Shown here: positions 1 through 11,581 of the stretch, in pieces
Layout of the letters: every line of letters starts with the position of its first letter
How positions within the stretch are numbered: position 1 is the stretch's first letter
DNA from: Tachypleus tridentatus
Taxonomy: Eukaryota; Arthropoda; Merostomata; Xiphosura; Limulidae
Assembly: GCF_004210375.1 (NCBI RefSeq)
Contig: NC_134834.1
Coordinates: 96,724,170 to 96,788,169, forward strand
Direction of reading: 5' to 3'
DNA: 64,000 nucleotides
Made by a program: the position numbers and the translations under genes
Notes under the pieces: generated by a model
What the model was told of the DNA's origin: nothing
The model's database searches: none
Seen by the model: only the letters and a program-made list of their open reading frames with translations

Positions 1-417
1 AGAAACAATTATCTATCTATCTGATGTTTCCGAATCGTCTATTTTAATCTTTCCTTGCTTTTGCCAGATCTTAAGTCAAAATTTATTCCATCTTGCCATC
101 ATCTTTATGGCCCACAGCTCCCTATAGCTAACAAATTAAAATATTTAGAAAGTAGCTCATAACATTGTTGAATATTTTTTACAAAAAGTGAATTTATCTT
201 CTGAAAGTATCAGTCCCTTTCTTGTAGTTTTCTCCAACTTTTGGTGGCCTCGTAGTATATATCAGAAAATGTCTACATCATACATCACTTACCATATTAT
301 AAATTTAGTAACTTTCTCTTTATTTGCAAGACACCTTTCTATCCCTTTCTACTCTGCTGAAGGTGGCTTTTTATGTTTAGAGTTGTGGCGGGTTTTGAAA
401 CAGTTCAGTGTTAAAGA
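1..417. other. Unit 1 left flank, no gene seen
   Basis: AT-rich flank between the start of the unit and the inverted-repeat arm. A 115-codon plus-strand reading frame at 188-535 runs into the antisense of the pseudogene. It is not kept open in the matching part of unit 3 (about 43040-43270), so I do not call it coding. Confidence 0.6.
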
Positions 418-1915
418 GCTGCATAATAAATATTTATACCTAATTTTCGAGAACGTCATAAAACAATTCTGGCCAAATATTAGGGATATGTGTTCCCTTT
501 TTCTTTTCATCAAATTTTGCCTTCAAACGTTTTGACTGATCTTTAGAGAAATGATCCTTCCAGTCACCAACAACTCCTTTTTGAATAAAAGTGTTCTCTT
601 TCGGCTGTGGTGCCTTTACAACTTTAACATATTCCTGAAGTAACTTTATTGCTTTATGAACACGTATATTTTGATGTTTCAGTTTTTCTTCTTTGTTTTC
701 TTTGTGACAAAACCCATTGAACTGTTCGTTGATGTGTTTTCTCATATATTCTACACTTGTTTGATATAGTATTTTCTTCAACAAATTAGCGTCATTTTCA
801 AGCATATCAAAATATTCCTGCCCTAAAAATTTGGCAATTGTTTCACTGTAACTTGATTGTCTGCTTTCATTTCTTCGTAAACAAGGAATAAAACGTTTGG
901 AAGTTTTCGATGTTCATAAAGCGAAATAATATGATCGAAGTAGTCTCCCCAGTCATTTTCTCCATTCAGAAAAATTTCAAAATATTCATCAAAAGTTCCT
1001 TCTGAGAACTGATAGTGTGGAAACGTTTTGGTATGATGATAAAATGAAAAGCAACAATTTTTTGGATTTCGAATAATTATGATGTACTTTGCTTTAGCAG
1101 AATAAAGTTTTACGTGAAATGGGAGATGAGTTTTCACAGCCCCAGGTCGAGGCATGAGTTCAATACCTTCCTTTTCAAAAAAATCTATTATAGGACAAGA
1201 AAGGTTGTATTCTTCCAGACTTGTCAGTGGTTTTCCTTTGGGCAAGATATTGTGCGCTATATTGTGTCCAAGTTGTTACAGATTTTGGAAATGTCAGTAT
1301 AATAATGTCGTCATTGGATGGCTTCTTTTAAATATTTGGGAGTAAAGACTCCGACAATTCTGACATTGTAAACATCTTGATAAGCTGGCATTTTCTAATT
1401 GTGTACATGTTGATTGAACCTTTCTTAATACAGGGTAAGGAAATAATAAGTGAAAACATTATACTGAATCAATATGGAATTTCCGCGAAAAACAGGTTTA
1501 AGTCATTCACAAGAACAGAAAATTTATTCACAAAATATTTACACTCAAATCATAAAAAAATGTGATCGATAAGAAATTTAGACAGTGAAAATTATTGTAC
1601 TAAATGGAATTGGAACACAGAAAGAGTTCTGCAACAGATTTTACACCCACGATTTTAAGAAAAGTTAGTGCTATGTAAGAAATTATTATACACGAACTTT
1701 AGTGTAACCACCATAAAATGTATGTGGATGCATACATGCAAAGCCCAGGTGAAGTCTGTTTTGTATATCGTTATAACCAGTAATATATTAAAATAAAATT
1801 TGAGTGAACGAAATAGAAGACGTTACATTTATTGTCCTTTATATTAATAAACATATGTAGCTTTAAGAAAAGTTGAATGTGGATGTCTGAGCATACATAT
1901 GATAATTAGGAACTA
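418..1915 (-). repeat. Inverted-repeat arm (left) carrying sulfotransferase pseudogene, unit 1
   Basis: The reverse complement matches 7703-9082. The match covers the whole sulfotransferase coding region, about 20 bp past the stop, and about 350 bp upstream of the presumed 3' splice site in front of the start codon. Because intron-like sequence is included, the copy arose at the DNA level and not through mRNA. Confidence 0.88.
440..1408 (-). pseudogene. Cytosolic sulfotransferase pseudogene, unit 1
   Basis: Reading on the minus strand, start-equivalent at 1408 and stop at 440, this is a near full-length copy of the plus-strand sulfotransferase of the same unit. Two long open pieces remain: 1245-823, which includes the KTHLPF catalytic-His motif and the YHH region after RNPKNCC, and 805-440, which includes RKG-type QKGVVGDWK near the C-terminus. 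It is broken by a 14-base deletion around codons 33-37, a 2-base deletion after the PAPS loop and a 1-base loss near 820. The PAPS loop reads PKSVTTW instead of PKSGTTW. One A is also missing after the start. All but the last lesion are shared with the unit 2 copy, so it died before the 21.6-kb duplication. The family transfers sulfate from PAPS to hydroxyl or amino groups of small molecules in the cytosol; this copy is unlikely to do so. Confidence 0.9.
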
Positions 1916-3758
1916 ATGGAAAGAAATGTTATATTGGATCGTTTCTTGTAAGTAGCTCAAAATTAATAAAGAGAGCTGTAGCCGAACCTTCAAGAAACTA
2001 ACTTGTTATTTTTGTCTACATACTGTATTTATTATACATATTTATGTCATAGAGATTAAGGACTACGCTTCCAATGTGTTTGTGTAAACCACATACAAAA
2101 ACTTACTTAATCGTGTGCCAATGAATTTATATCTACAATTGGGAAAATATTAAAAATGATAGCAACAGCTAGTTCAAGTGAAAACTCCCTTCATTGACAG
2201 GATAAACTTTCATGTAAATATACAAAGTTACATTACAAGTTCTGGCTACGAAAAAAAGAAGTTGAACAGAAATGAAATCATGCATTCTACTAGAAGCTTT
2301 TCAGCCATTTGGCAATGTGCCAAGAGAATGACACAGAAAAATACAGTAAGTGTAAGAGAATGCATGTTGTATTATGAAGTACTACAGTTACGAAGCAAAA
2401 TTTACTATATGGTGTCCTTGAGTTTTCTTGTGTTTTCTTTTTTTTAGCAAAGCCATATCGGGCTATCTACTTGTAGTTAAAATCTTACATCCTAAGCTGC
2501 TTAGCGTGTAGAATGAGATTCTCCTTGTTAAACAATATTCAAATTAAACAAAGATGTACGAATCTAAACTAAAGGGATAAAAGTATATAATGATTTATTG
2601 TAAATTGTTCAATTAAGAGGGTGTGTCGATACATGAAGAAAGTAAAGTGCAGATCCAAAGAGGGTGTCACTAATAAAGAATATTGTGTGTCTTAAAAATT
2701 CATAGATAAACTGAAGTCCTCAAGTTGCTCATAACAGCCGTGGAAAAAAAGGCCTTCAATCTGATGGTACCGCAAGTGCAGTTATTAAGATAAAGCGTGG
2801 TGGATTCTCAGTGATGGATCTTAACATTTCCACCTGGCTAGGAGGGTTGGGTAACGTGTAGCTCGGGAAAAACGAATTAGAATTAATATTTGACAAAATG
2901 GAAAATAGTGTACTTCTGAGGAGGATATTTGCACAGGGAGGAAAAATTTATTCTGAATATCCCCTGAATTAAACACTGTTGGTCATTATCGTGTAAATCG
3001 ATAAGCCTCGCTACTCATTGTTTTCCTCATATTTTATGTGTAAAATAAGTGTAATATCTTTGCTATCCCAACGAGTAAAGGTCATGATTGTAATCTAAAT
3101 ATATATTCCTGTTTGAACTTTGTCAAGTCATAATTATTACGTGAGCAGTTAATGCCTTGACGTATTGGACCATCATTGATTATTCAACATTAGCTGTACA
3201 AATGAACTTCTGTAAGGAAAACAATAGTTCTTTCAGCATTATAACACACCACATCATACCAGCCATTATATCTCATCAGTGTTCACAGACATATAATATT
3301 TGGATTTGCCTTGATTATCTCAGATCTGAATCTGACTGACCTTTACTGGTTAGTTTTGGAATACTTCAAAGAGTTAAAAAAAACAAAATATCTGATTACA
3401 TTTGGAGATGTTATGCAAGAGAAGTTACTGTCTGTTACACCAGGAAAGCACCAAGGTTAATAATCAAGTATCCGTTACAAAGTGTTGTCTGTAATAGATA
3501 CTAGAGGTCTACTTACGCCACATGTAACGATGTACTTGTAGCATAGCACAAAATTCTCATAATTTTGCTTTATCATAAAACATTTGAAAATACCGTGATG
3601 TCAAACTCGCGTCCCATGTTAATAAAATTCTGTTTAATAGAATAATAATTCAAGATAAAATTTGTATTTAAGTTCAAAGTTAAACTTGGTTCAGTACAAT
3701 AAAAAGAACTGGTTGCTTTACTGTTATTTTACAGACTGCAGAGACCTTTGCGAGAATG
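1916..3758. other. Intergenic, unit 1; SINE fragment only
   Basis: AT-rich, with no supported reading frame. At about 2445-2515 there is a decayed minus-strand fragment of the tRNA-like SINE family B, recognised by AGCAAAGCCATATCGGGC and the following bases. An open frame at 2178-2447 is interrupted in the unit 2 copy and is probably chance. Confidence 0.6.
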
Positions 3759-4031
3759 TTTGTTTGTTTTCGAAATTCGCGCAATGCTATACGAGGACCA
3801 GCAGCGCTAGCTCTCCCTAACGTAGGAGTGTTGACGGAAGAAATAGAGGGAATGTGGCTAGTTATCACAATCCACCTTTTGGACTACTCTTTTACCAACG
3901 AATAGTGGGGTTTCTCCCTCACATTATAACACCTCCACAACCGAAAGGGCTAGCATGTTTGGTGTGACTAGGATTTAAACTCTCGAACCTCAGATTACGT
4001 GTCGATCTACCTAACCATCTGGCCATGCCGG
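3759..4031 (-). mobile_element. SINE family A (tRNA-Thr-like head), unit 1 copy 1
   Basis: Minus-strand full-length but mutated copy. The tail (TTTGTTTGTTTTCGAAATTC in this orientation) is at the left and the tRNA-like head, ending GGCCATGCCGG, at the right. The family body words ACCAACGAATAGTGG and GGCTAGCATGTTTGGTG are present. Confidence 0.9.
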
Positions 4032-5468
4032 ATATGTTTGGTAAGGAACGAAAAAATTGAAGCGTCTCAAGCATCTTAAACGAACTTCAGCAAATAGTGA
4101 ACGTATGATGTTTTTGAAGAATGTGTAAACACCAGTTTGTACGATTGGTCTCTGCAGTACACATACGATACTGTTGACTACTATTCTGTGATGTGAGCTT
4201 CCACATCTTGGATTTTACCACACATCTATTTCAAACACCATCACAGATGGTTAATAATTAAGTTTGTAAGTGCTATATCTGTAATGTCTCTTGCCACAAC
4301 TAAAGGCACACGATCCTCTTTCACAGAGAACTTTCCAGTTGATGACTGGTCCACATATGAAAGAATGCTTAATACTCCCGCTTGCCCACAGTGAAAACTA
4401 GCTACATTTTTTCATTTCGGTAGAATTTGTTTTTTACGCATCTTGATATTTCCATTCTTTATTTTGTACCTTTTATATTGTATTGCTTGATACGTGAATT
4501 GAAAATCTTACTGTCTCGTCACCCTTCGTACAGATGGCAATGAGCCTTCTCTTCTGTGTGCCCTTTGATATCAGCATCTTACTGAATGCACACTGCTATA
4601 GATAGTGAAAACAATTAGCTTCCCTGCTGCTTTATTGTACAAAATTACCCCGATAAACGTATTATTACTTAGGAGTTGTTGTAATTCTGTATAATACCAC
4701 TCATTGCATTGGTGTTTCAATGACAGATTATCTATGATTATACTTTCAAACATATTAATATTACACATTAAGTTTTGGTGATGTTTTGGTGGTGTAAACT
4801 AAACACGATGATTTCAGTGTTGGTGTCCATACCACTTTGGAACATAGCATACAATTTCAATGACATAAATTGGAAAGCACACTTTAATATTGTAGTTAGA
4901 AATGGAACAAGATTTTCATAACACCAGGTTTAGGTTACGATGCTTGTGAGTTTGAAAATTATTCATGTTTGTATCTAGAGAAATACGATTTGAATTATGA
5001 TTATCACTTATTAAATGATGTTTAGCCAATATTTTCAAAATTATATTTATTTATCAGCATCAACAATATAGATATATATTCGATTATTACATGCACTATA
5101 CTTATTAGCTGTTAACACTTTGACAACGAAATTTGCCACACCAAAAATCTGTAAACTTTGTCTTTTTTTCAATTATGGCTGTTTTTTTTAGAAGTGAACA
5201 CTTTTATTTTCTAAGGTTTTGAACAGACTGATTGACATAAACTGTCATTTCATTTTCTTTGACTAAAATAATCAATTCTTTCGACAATATTTCAACATTA
5301 GCCAACTGATCACACTTTCAATGATATATTATAAACACTTGAAGATAATTCGCAGTTTTATGCTCTTACCCCGAATTTATTTAACATATATTACTTTTAT
5401 TTGATTATAATACCCGAGACGCACATATATTAACACCTAGAACCAGTTAACAATTTAAAACCATATAC

Positions 5469-5488
5469 ATATATATATATATATATAT
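5469..5488. repeat. (AT)n microsatellite, unit 1
   Basis: Uninterrupted AT dinucleotides followed by AAATACCTGG. The unit 2 counterpart at about 27053-27076 differs in length and lacks the AAAT step, as expected for slippage. Confidence 0.9.
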
Positions 5489-6375
5489 AAATACCTGGAA
5501 CCGGACCATACTTTAAAATTTGAACAGAAATCTCCAACTGTGAATAATATTGAGATCTCTTTATTTGCAAATGATCATTTACTTATACTTATGCTACCTC
5601 TATAAAGTACAACCTCAATAGTACACTTTATCAGGCTCACATCGGTGCCGTGAGATATTCGTGCGAAAGGTTGATACGAGACGAACAAAAGCGAGAGTCC
5701 GTCAAAGTATATTGTTATCAACTCCCTTAAGGTTAGAGGGATGTAAAATAACTCTCAAGACAGGGAGCAAAGTCTTCTATATCACTTATTTTTATTGAGA
5801 TTTCTTAAAATAATCTAATCTTTTGTGCTTATTAGAAAAATAAATACAGTGCGTCCTTTACCTAATTGATCACAAGATCACTGACGAGAGCAGGTGAAGA
5901 CGGAGTTATATTTTTACAACTAAAAGGTAATGAGCTCTTTATGTTATGATACAGTTTCTCTGTTTGTAGATCACAAAACTTAAATTATCACTAACTTAGT
6001 AATGGATTAATTTCTTCGGAAAACTTAATTTAATATTAAAGTAAAACGTGTGTCTAATAATACGATTTATTCATTAAACGTTTCACAATATTCAAATTCT
6101 CGTCTTTAGTTATCTAGGGTGTCAGAAATCTATGTGATGAGTTATAAATTTAACGACAAGACAGAAGCGGTACGCGCTAAATGTGGTGCTCGTATATGAG
6201 AGTTTTCGTCACACATCATTGGTCTCAATACATACATCTCCATGTGTTCCGTTTGTGAGCCTCAAAATAGAGAGTCAGTATTCGATTTTCATCCATTTGT
6301 TGGCCAGCTACACTGACGCTTGACATTGTGTCGATGATCCGATAACATAGTCCCCAGATTGGCTCCCTTTGTCCT

Positions 6376-6648
6376 ATGGACAATGTCCCTCACACAACCA
6401 CACAAGGAAACGTTCACAGAAGTAGCAAAACTGGAGACAGAGAAGGCTATCTACGAAATATGGCTAACAGATCTGAAATCGTCTATTTTGGTACAGAGAC
6501 ACAATCTTGGAGTGTATGGAAAAGATCCGTCAGTTTTGCTAATTACATTTTTGGAGACTGTGTTTATGTTATATGTGATTTCTCTTACTATAACGAAACA
6601 GCAGCGTTCGTTTTAATTGCTACTGTATCTGTACTTGTCGTAGTTTAG
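6376..6648 (+). CDS. Hypothetical 90-residue frame, possibly an exon, unit 1
   Basis: Not recognised. The frame is open from about 6345 and reads MDNVPHTTTQGNV from 6376. It has an aromatic, Cys-containing middle (FANYIFGDCVYVICDFSYY) and ends in a hydrophobic run, AAFVLIATVSVLVVV, just before the stop, which would suit a C-terminal membrane segment. A second overlapping frame starts at 6359 and is also open for 85 codons, which weakens the case for either. I see no difference between this stretch and its unit 2 copy, but the whole block is nearly identical there, so this is little evidence of selection. It is absent from unit 3. It could be a chance frame in a less AT-rich patch. Confidence 0.2.
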   Translation: MDNVPHTTTQGNVHRSSKTGDREGYLRNMANRSEIVYFGTETQSWSVWKRSVSFANYIFGDCVYVICDFSYYNETAAFVLIATVSVLVVV

Positions 6649-7378
6649 GTTTGTGATATGTCAAATAAATTTTCGAACAGTAACAAACGAACAATAATTA
6701 CATACCGTTATATACAAAACACACAGGAAAACTAACACGTGTAATGTTTAGAGTGTATTAATATATCACTAGGTGCTCTCGTTCTTAACCAAGTTTCGAC
6801 CATTATCGTCATAATACCTCAAGAAATTTAGTCAACTTTGAAAAAATATGTATTAGTTCTAAATGTGTATACTAAGTCAACAATGTAAAATATTATTGAC
6901 AGAGAAATATATTAACAATAATGTAAAATATATTTTGTATTACACCAGTTATAATGTTTTTCATTGTTTATTTTGAAGTGCAAAGTTACAAAATTGTTTA
7001 AATGCGCTCTGGTAATGACAAGTGTCGAATACAACAACTTTTTGCGCTGTAAACAATAAAACTAGATTTCCATGGTTAGCGGTAATAAATTATATTAATC
7101 AAAAGAAATTCGAAAGAAAAATGAGACATTTCATTTTTTATAAGTTTGAACAAATAAGTTTCCAGCAGCAATCTACATAGCTCTCCCAATTTTAATCACA
7201 AGTTATTGTCTATTGATAAACCTTTATTACTTCCTTTATTGTATCTTAATATTTAGTTAAATTACATTTAACATTTAGTTGAGTTAATTGTGTTGGGTAA
7301 AGTTGTATCTTGTCAAAAATTTTATCGCGAAATATATTTTAGAAAGAAGACAAACCTACGAAGAAGGACCTGGTTCAG

Positions 7379-7386
7379 TATAAAAG
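7379..7386 (+). promoter_or_regulatory. Candidate TATA box upstream of the plus-strand sulfotransferase, unit 1
   Basis: TATAAAAG, about 670 bp upstream of the presumed 3' splice site at 8059, and kept in unit 2 at 28962-28969. It lies outside the inverted-repeat arm, so the minus-strand pseudogene does not carry it. The assignment rests on motif and position only. Confidence 0.25.
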
Positions 7387-7702
7387 ACATTGTTTTGAAG
7401 ATATCCGAATCTGCTCCAAATACTAAAACAGAGTGAATACTAAATTAAGACGGTTTCTAAGGCTCTTTAAGTCGCAAGGTCCGGTCATATTATATTTTAT
7501 GGCTATGTGTTTTGACAATAGTCTTGAAGCGTAGTTTTGGTATCCAATAATCAGAATACCCGTTTTATTCATCAGCTGTTTGAGGTATGCGTTGAACTTT
7601 CAAGTTGTGACTCACGCCTATTTTTCCACACATTAGTCCTTTCATAGTTATATTGCATTCTCTTATATAGGGAACGTACTAGTACCCTTTTTGTCCATAA
7701 GT

Positions 7703-9082
7703 GGCCTAATTATCATATGTGTGCTCAAACATCCACATTGTGTCAACTTCTTTTTAAAGCTTTATTAATATAAAGTATAAAAATTTTACGTCTTCTAGTT
7801 CGTTCACTCAAATTTTATTTTAATATATCACTGGTTATAACGATTTACCCAACAGATCTCACCTGGTCTTCGCATGTATGCATCCAAATACATTTTATGG
7901 TGGTTACAATTCCATTTAGTACAATAATTATCACTGTCGAAATTTCTTTTCTAAAAACGTGTAAACAATGTAAAAATGAAGTTTAAATATAAGTTATTGT
8001 ACAGGAACTTCATATCGGCTGATTTACATGTTCTTATTATTTTCTTACTCTGTTTATAGAAAGGTTCAATCAACATGTACACAATTAGAAAAATGCCAGC
8101 TTATCAAGATGTTAACAATGTCAGACTTGGCGGAGGCTTTACCCCCAAATTTTTAGAAGAAGCCATCCAATACGAGCCAAGAGATGACGACATCATTATT
8201 CTGACATTTCCAAAATCTGGAACAACTTGGACACAATATATTGTGCACAATATCTTGACCAAAGGAAAACCATTGACAAGTCTGAAAGAATACAACCTTC
8301 GATGTCCTATAATAGATTTTTTTTGGAAAGGAAGGTATTGAACTCATGCTTCGACCTGGGACTATCAAAACGCATCTTCCATTTCACGTAAAACCTTATT
8401 CTGCGAAAGCAAAATACATCTTAGTTATTCGAAATCAAAAGATTGTTGCGTTTCATTTTACCATCACACTAAAACGTTTCCAAACTATCAGTTCTCAGAG
8501 GGAACCTTTGATGAATATTTTGAAATTTTTCTGAATGGAGAAAATGACTGGGAGACTACTTCGATCATCTTCTTTCACTTTATGAACATCGAAACCTTCC
8601 AAACGTTTTATTCCTTGTTTACGAAGAAATGAAAGCAGATCATGAAGCTACAGTGCTAAATATTGCCAAGTTTCTAGGGCAGGAATATTTTGATATGCTT
8701 GAAAATGACGCTAACTTGTTGAAGAAAATACTATATCAGACAAGTGTAGAATACATGAGAAATCACGTCAACAAACATTTTAATGGGTTTTGTCACAAAC
8801 AAAATAAAGAAGAAAAACAAAAAGATCAAAATTTTCCTGTTCATGAAGCAATAAAGTTACTTCAGGAATATGTTGAACGTGTGAAGGCACCACAGCCGAA
8901 AGAATTCCCTTTTATTCGAAAAGGAGTTGTGGGTGACTGGAAGAATCATTTCTCTAAAGATCAGTCAAAACGTTTGAAGGCAAAATTTGATGAAAAGACA
9001 AAGGGAACAGACATCCCTAATATTTGGCCAGAATTGTTTTATGACGTTCTGGAAAATTAAGTATAAAATATTCATTATGTAG
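7703..9082 (+). repeat. Inverted-repeat arm (right) with plus-strand sulfotransferase, unit 1
   Basis: Matches the reverse complement of 418-1915. The outer limit on the left is near GGCCTAATTATCATATGTG; on the right it ends about 22 bp after the sulfotransferase stop, near ATGTAGCAG. The spacer between the arms is about 5.8 kb. Confidence 0.88.
8075..9060 (+). CDS. Cytosolic sulfotransferase (SULT family), unit 1, with three apparent frameshifts
   Basis: A single large coding exon starting MYTIRKMPAYQD, preceded by a plausible 3' splice site (TCTGTTTATAG, ending 8059) 15 bases before the ATG. Compared with unit 2, three one-base changes break the frame: a run of eight T at 8317-8324 (seven in unit 2), a missing C near 8435 in the RNPKDCC segment, and GGG at 8550-8552 where the sister copies have one base more. 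In its pieces it keeps TFPKSGTTW (5'-phosphosulfate loop), KTHLPF (catalytic His), and RKGVVGDWKNHF (3'-phosphate/PAPS motif) near the C-terminus. Without the shifts the length would be about 328 residues, normal for the family. SULTs conjugate sulfate from PAPS to phenols, steroids, amines or similar substrates; the substrate cannot be told from sequence. There are no internal stops apart from the shifts, so either sequencing error or recent loss is possible. Confidence 0.85.
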
Positions 9083-9581
9083 CAGGTTACCGTAATATTA
9101 TGGTATGCTATAATATTGAGTCTTCATTTTACAATTATCATATGATTACAAGATCTCATGAAATTTTAGTATGTCTCTGTTTTGAAAATGCTATTATTCT
9201 CGAATGTTAGATTGTGCCAATGAAATGTAACTAGGTTTAAAAGGAATCTTAATTACATATAATGCCAATTTCATATTGCTTTTTGCTAAACTGCAGCGTA
9301 GATTTTAAATTGTGAATCAAGCATACAAAAATACATATTTTTTATAAAAATAAAAAGGAGTAATTATGTTAGTATATTTTTCTTTTCTGTTGTGTGTTTT
9401 ATGTTCTTATATTTTGGTATCAATAATAGGTAGAGAGTCATGACACCACGTCGCACTGGCTTATATAACCTCTTTAAAAGAAATCCATTGTACGTGTGTG
9501 ACGTTCTGATTGAAAAATGATGAACTCACATTCAATTAAAATTCGCTAACAATAATATGACTAAGAATTTACGTAAAAAAA
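9083..9581. other. 3' flank of the sulfotransferase, unit 1
   Basis: AT-rich 3' flank. AATAAA at about 9349-9354 is a possible polyadenylation signal. Bases 9215-9345 also occur, reverse-complemented and diverged, at about 43690-43805 in unit 3. Confidence 0.5.
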
Positions 9582-9832
9582 GGGGATCGGCATGGCAAAG
9601 TGTGTTAAAGCGTTCGACACGTAATCCGAGAATCGCGGGTTCTATTCCCGATCGCACCAAACATGGTCGCTTTCCCAGCCGTGCAGGCGTTATAAAGTGA
9701 CGTTGGTAAAAGAGTGAACCAAGAGTTGGTAGTTAGGTGGTGATGACTAGCTGATTTCCCACCAGCTTCTTCAAACTGATAAATTATGGGCGGCTAGCGC
9801 AAATAGCCCTCGTGTAGCTTCGCGCGAAAATG
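9582..9832 (+). mobile_element. SINE family A, unit 1 copy 2
   Basis: The plus-strand head begins GATCGGCATGGCAAAGTG. The loop ACACGTAATCC holds a CGT anticodon-like triplet as in tRNA-Thr, and the B-box-like GGTTCTATTCC is altered. Some of the body is missing, and it ends CTTCGCGCGAAAATG. Confidence 0.9.
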
Positions 9833-10788
9833 AAATTATTCTCCATTTCTTAACGTCTCTGAAGATTTTTAACTCAAGTAATTTTTATTGTATTGATTAT
9901 TTGTTCAATTTCACGAAATTCTTTCTATAAGTTAAAATGGATGATGATCGCTGTGAGAGATCAAAGGATTTATTACAGTTTCAGAACTTTAAAATAGCTC
10001 TCGAGTAATTTTGCGCTAAATTCAAAAATAAACATCTAGAAAAAGTGATGGGAGAGGAAACGATGCACAATGTACAATACGAAAATATTTAATAACGTCT
10101 TTATTGCAGGATTTACAACAATAAACGAAGAGTAAATTAATAAACTGAATCGAATAAACACGGCTTTAATTTAGAAAAAGACAATAACTTCAGAAGCAAA
10201 CTTGCTTATCGGTTTGGCGAAAGAGAAACAGTAAACAACTCTTCTGACAAATTCAAGACAGAGGATAAGAAATGAAAATTTTGTTGTATATCAAATATGC
10301 TCAGTAGCCCTGATAGCAAACTGTCTCAAAACTCACCGTTAAGCAAAACACCACAAAACACTTTGATGATGTTTGAAACTCCTAAAACTGACACCTGTCA
10401 CAAGGACTAAAAAGCTACAGTCGTACTTTACAGGGTTACGGATAAATTCGTGATTGTAGAATAAACGTTGGAGTAAAGTTATGACATGTTACATGTTTTT
10501 AACCTGTGATAATATTTTTAGAAATATAGTTGAAATAGAAATTTCCCATGTGCACCTCTTTATATATTTTCTTAAATATAACGTTCCATGCGTGAGTAAT
10601 TCACTTGAGACCTTTTAGTAACCTTTTATTTTTCATTGCAAATCTTAGTTATTGTTGAAAAAGTAATTTAAATGGGCGGAATAATTAGTTCTTGTATTGT
10701 ATTCGATAACATACAAATTTCCCTCACCAGGAGCTCGAAGCAGAATAGTTTTACCAATGACACAAAGTGATGCTGACATTTTATTACT
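9833..10788. other. Intergenic, unit 1
   Basis: AT-rich. A short SINE-A tail-like piece, AGCTCTCGAGTAATTTTGCG, sits at about 9996-10015. No supported gene. Confidence 0.55.
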
Positions 10789-10947
10789 GCCCATAATTTA
10801 GCAGTGTAAGACCAACGAATAGTGGAATTAACCGTCACTATATAACGTCCCTACGGCTGAAAGGATGAGCATGTTTGGTGCGATGGGGATATGAATCCGC
10901 TACCATCAAATTACGAGTCAAGTGCCTCAACCATCTGGCCATTCCGA
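10789..10947 (-). mobile_element. SINE family A, 3'-truncated, unit 1 copy 3
   Basis: Minus-strand copy retaining the head (CCATCTGGCCATTCCG at its right end) and part of the body. This element marks the left edge of the second homologous block in unit 3. Confidence 0.85.
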
Positions 10948-11299
10948 ACCATCTACAGTGTGTAAAGCTGTTAATTTATGCAGACCAAATGACCACAAAC
11001 TAGCTCATTCGAAATTATAAAAACAATAAGAACTGAAGATACTAAGGAATTAATATTGGCCTGAAATTCATGATTTCATAAATTATAATCAATTTGAACA
11101 ATTTCCTTTTTATTTTTTCGAAAGGGCACACAAGCATTAAATACCTAATTTTTTCCTAACACTTTAAAATGGTTTCAAAATTTCTGTTGTAAAAATTTGG
11201 ATTAATTAAGTAACGGCTTTATTTACTTCGATAAAAGAAGTTATTCAAGTTATAAAATTAAGCGATTTGTGTATTTTCAACATTCTCGTCTTATTTCAA

Positions 11300-11581
11300 G
11301 GACCTTGAGGCTTCCCATATATTAAGGCGTGCGAATCGTATTCTGAGGGTCGCAGGTTCGAATACAGGTCGCAACAAATATGCTCGCCCTTTCAGCCGTG
11401 AGGGCGTTATAATTTTATGGTCAGTCGCGCTATTCGTTGGTAAAAGAGTAGTCCAAGAGTTGGTGGTTGGTGGTGATGACTAGCTGCCTTCCCTCTAGTC
11501 TTACACTGCTAAATTAGGGACTACTAGCACAGACAGCTCTCGAGTAGCTTTGTGCGAAATTCAAAACACAAACAAACAAAC
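11300..11581 (+). mobile_element. SINE family A, unit 1 copy 4
   Basis: Full body and AAACAAACAAAC tail, with a decayed first 25 bases of the head. GGTTCGAATACAGGTCGC keeps the B box. Present in all three units. Confidence 0.92.

Larger units (their letters stand above)
4032..7378. other. Spacer between the sulfotransferase pair, unit 1
   Basis: AT-rich. It holds an (AT)n run at 5469-5488, a weak hypothetical reading frame at 6345-6648 (listed separately) and otherwise nothing I recognise. The 21.6-kb neighbour has the same content at 25618-28961. Confidence 0.6.

Noticed and set aside
188-535. 115-codon plus-strand open frame, repeated at 21765-22112
   Set aside because: Partly antisense to the pseudogene and broken in the matching stretch of unit 3; no recognisable protein features.
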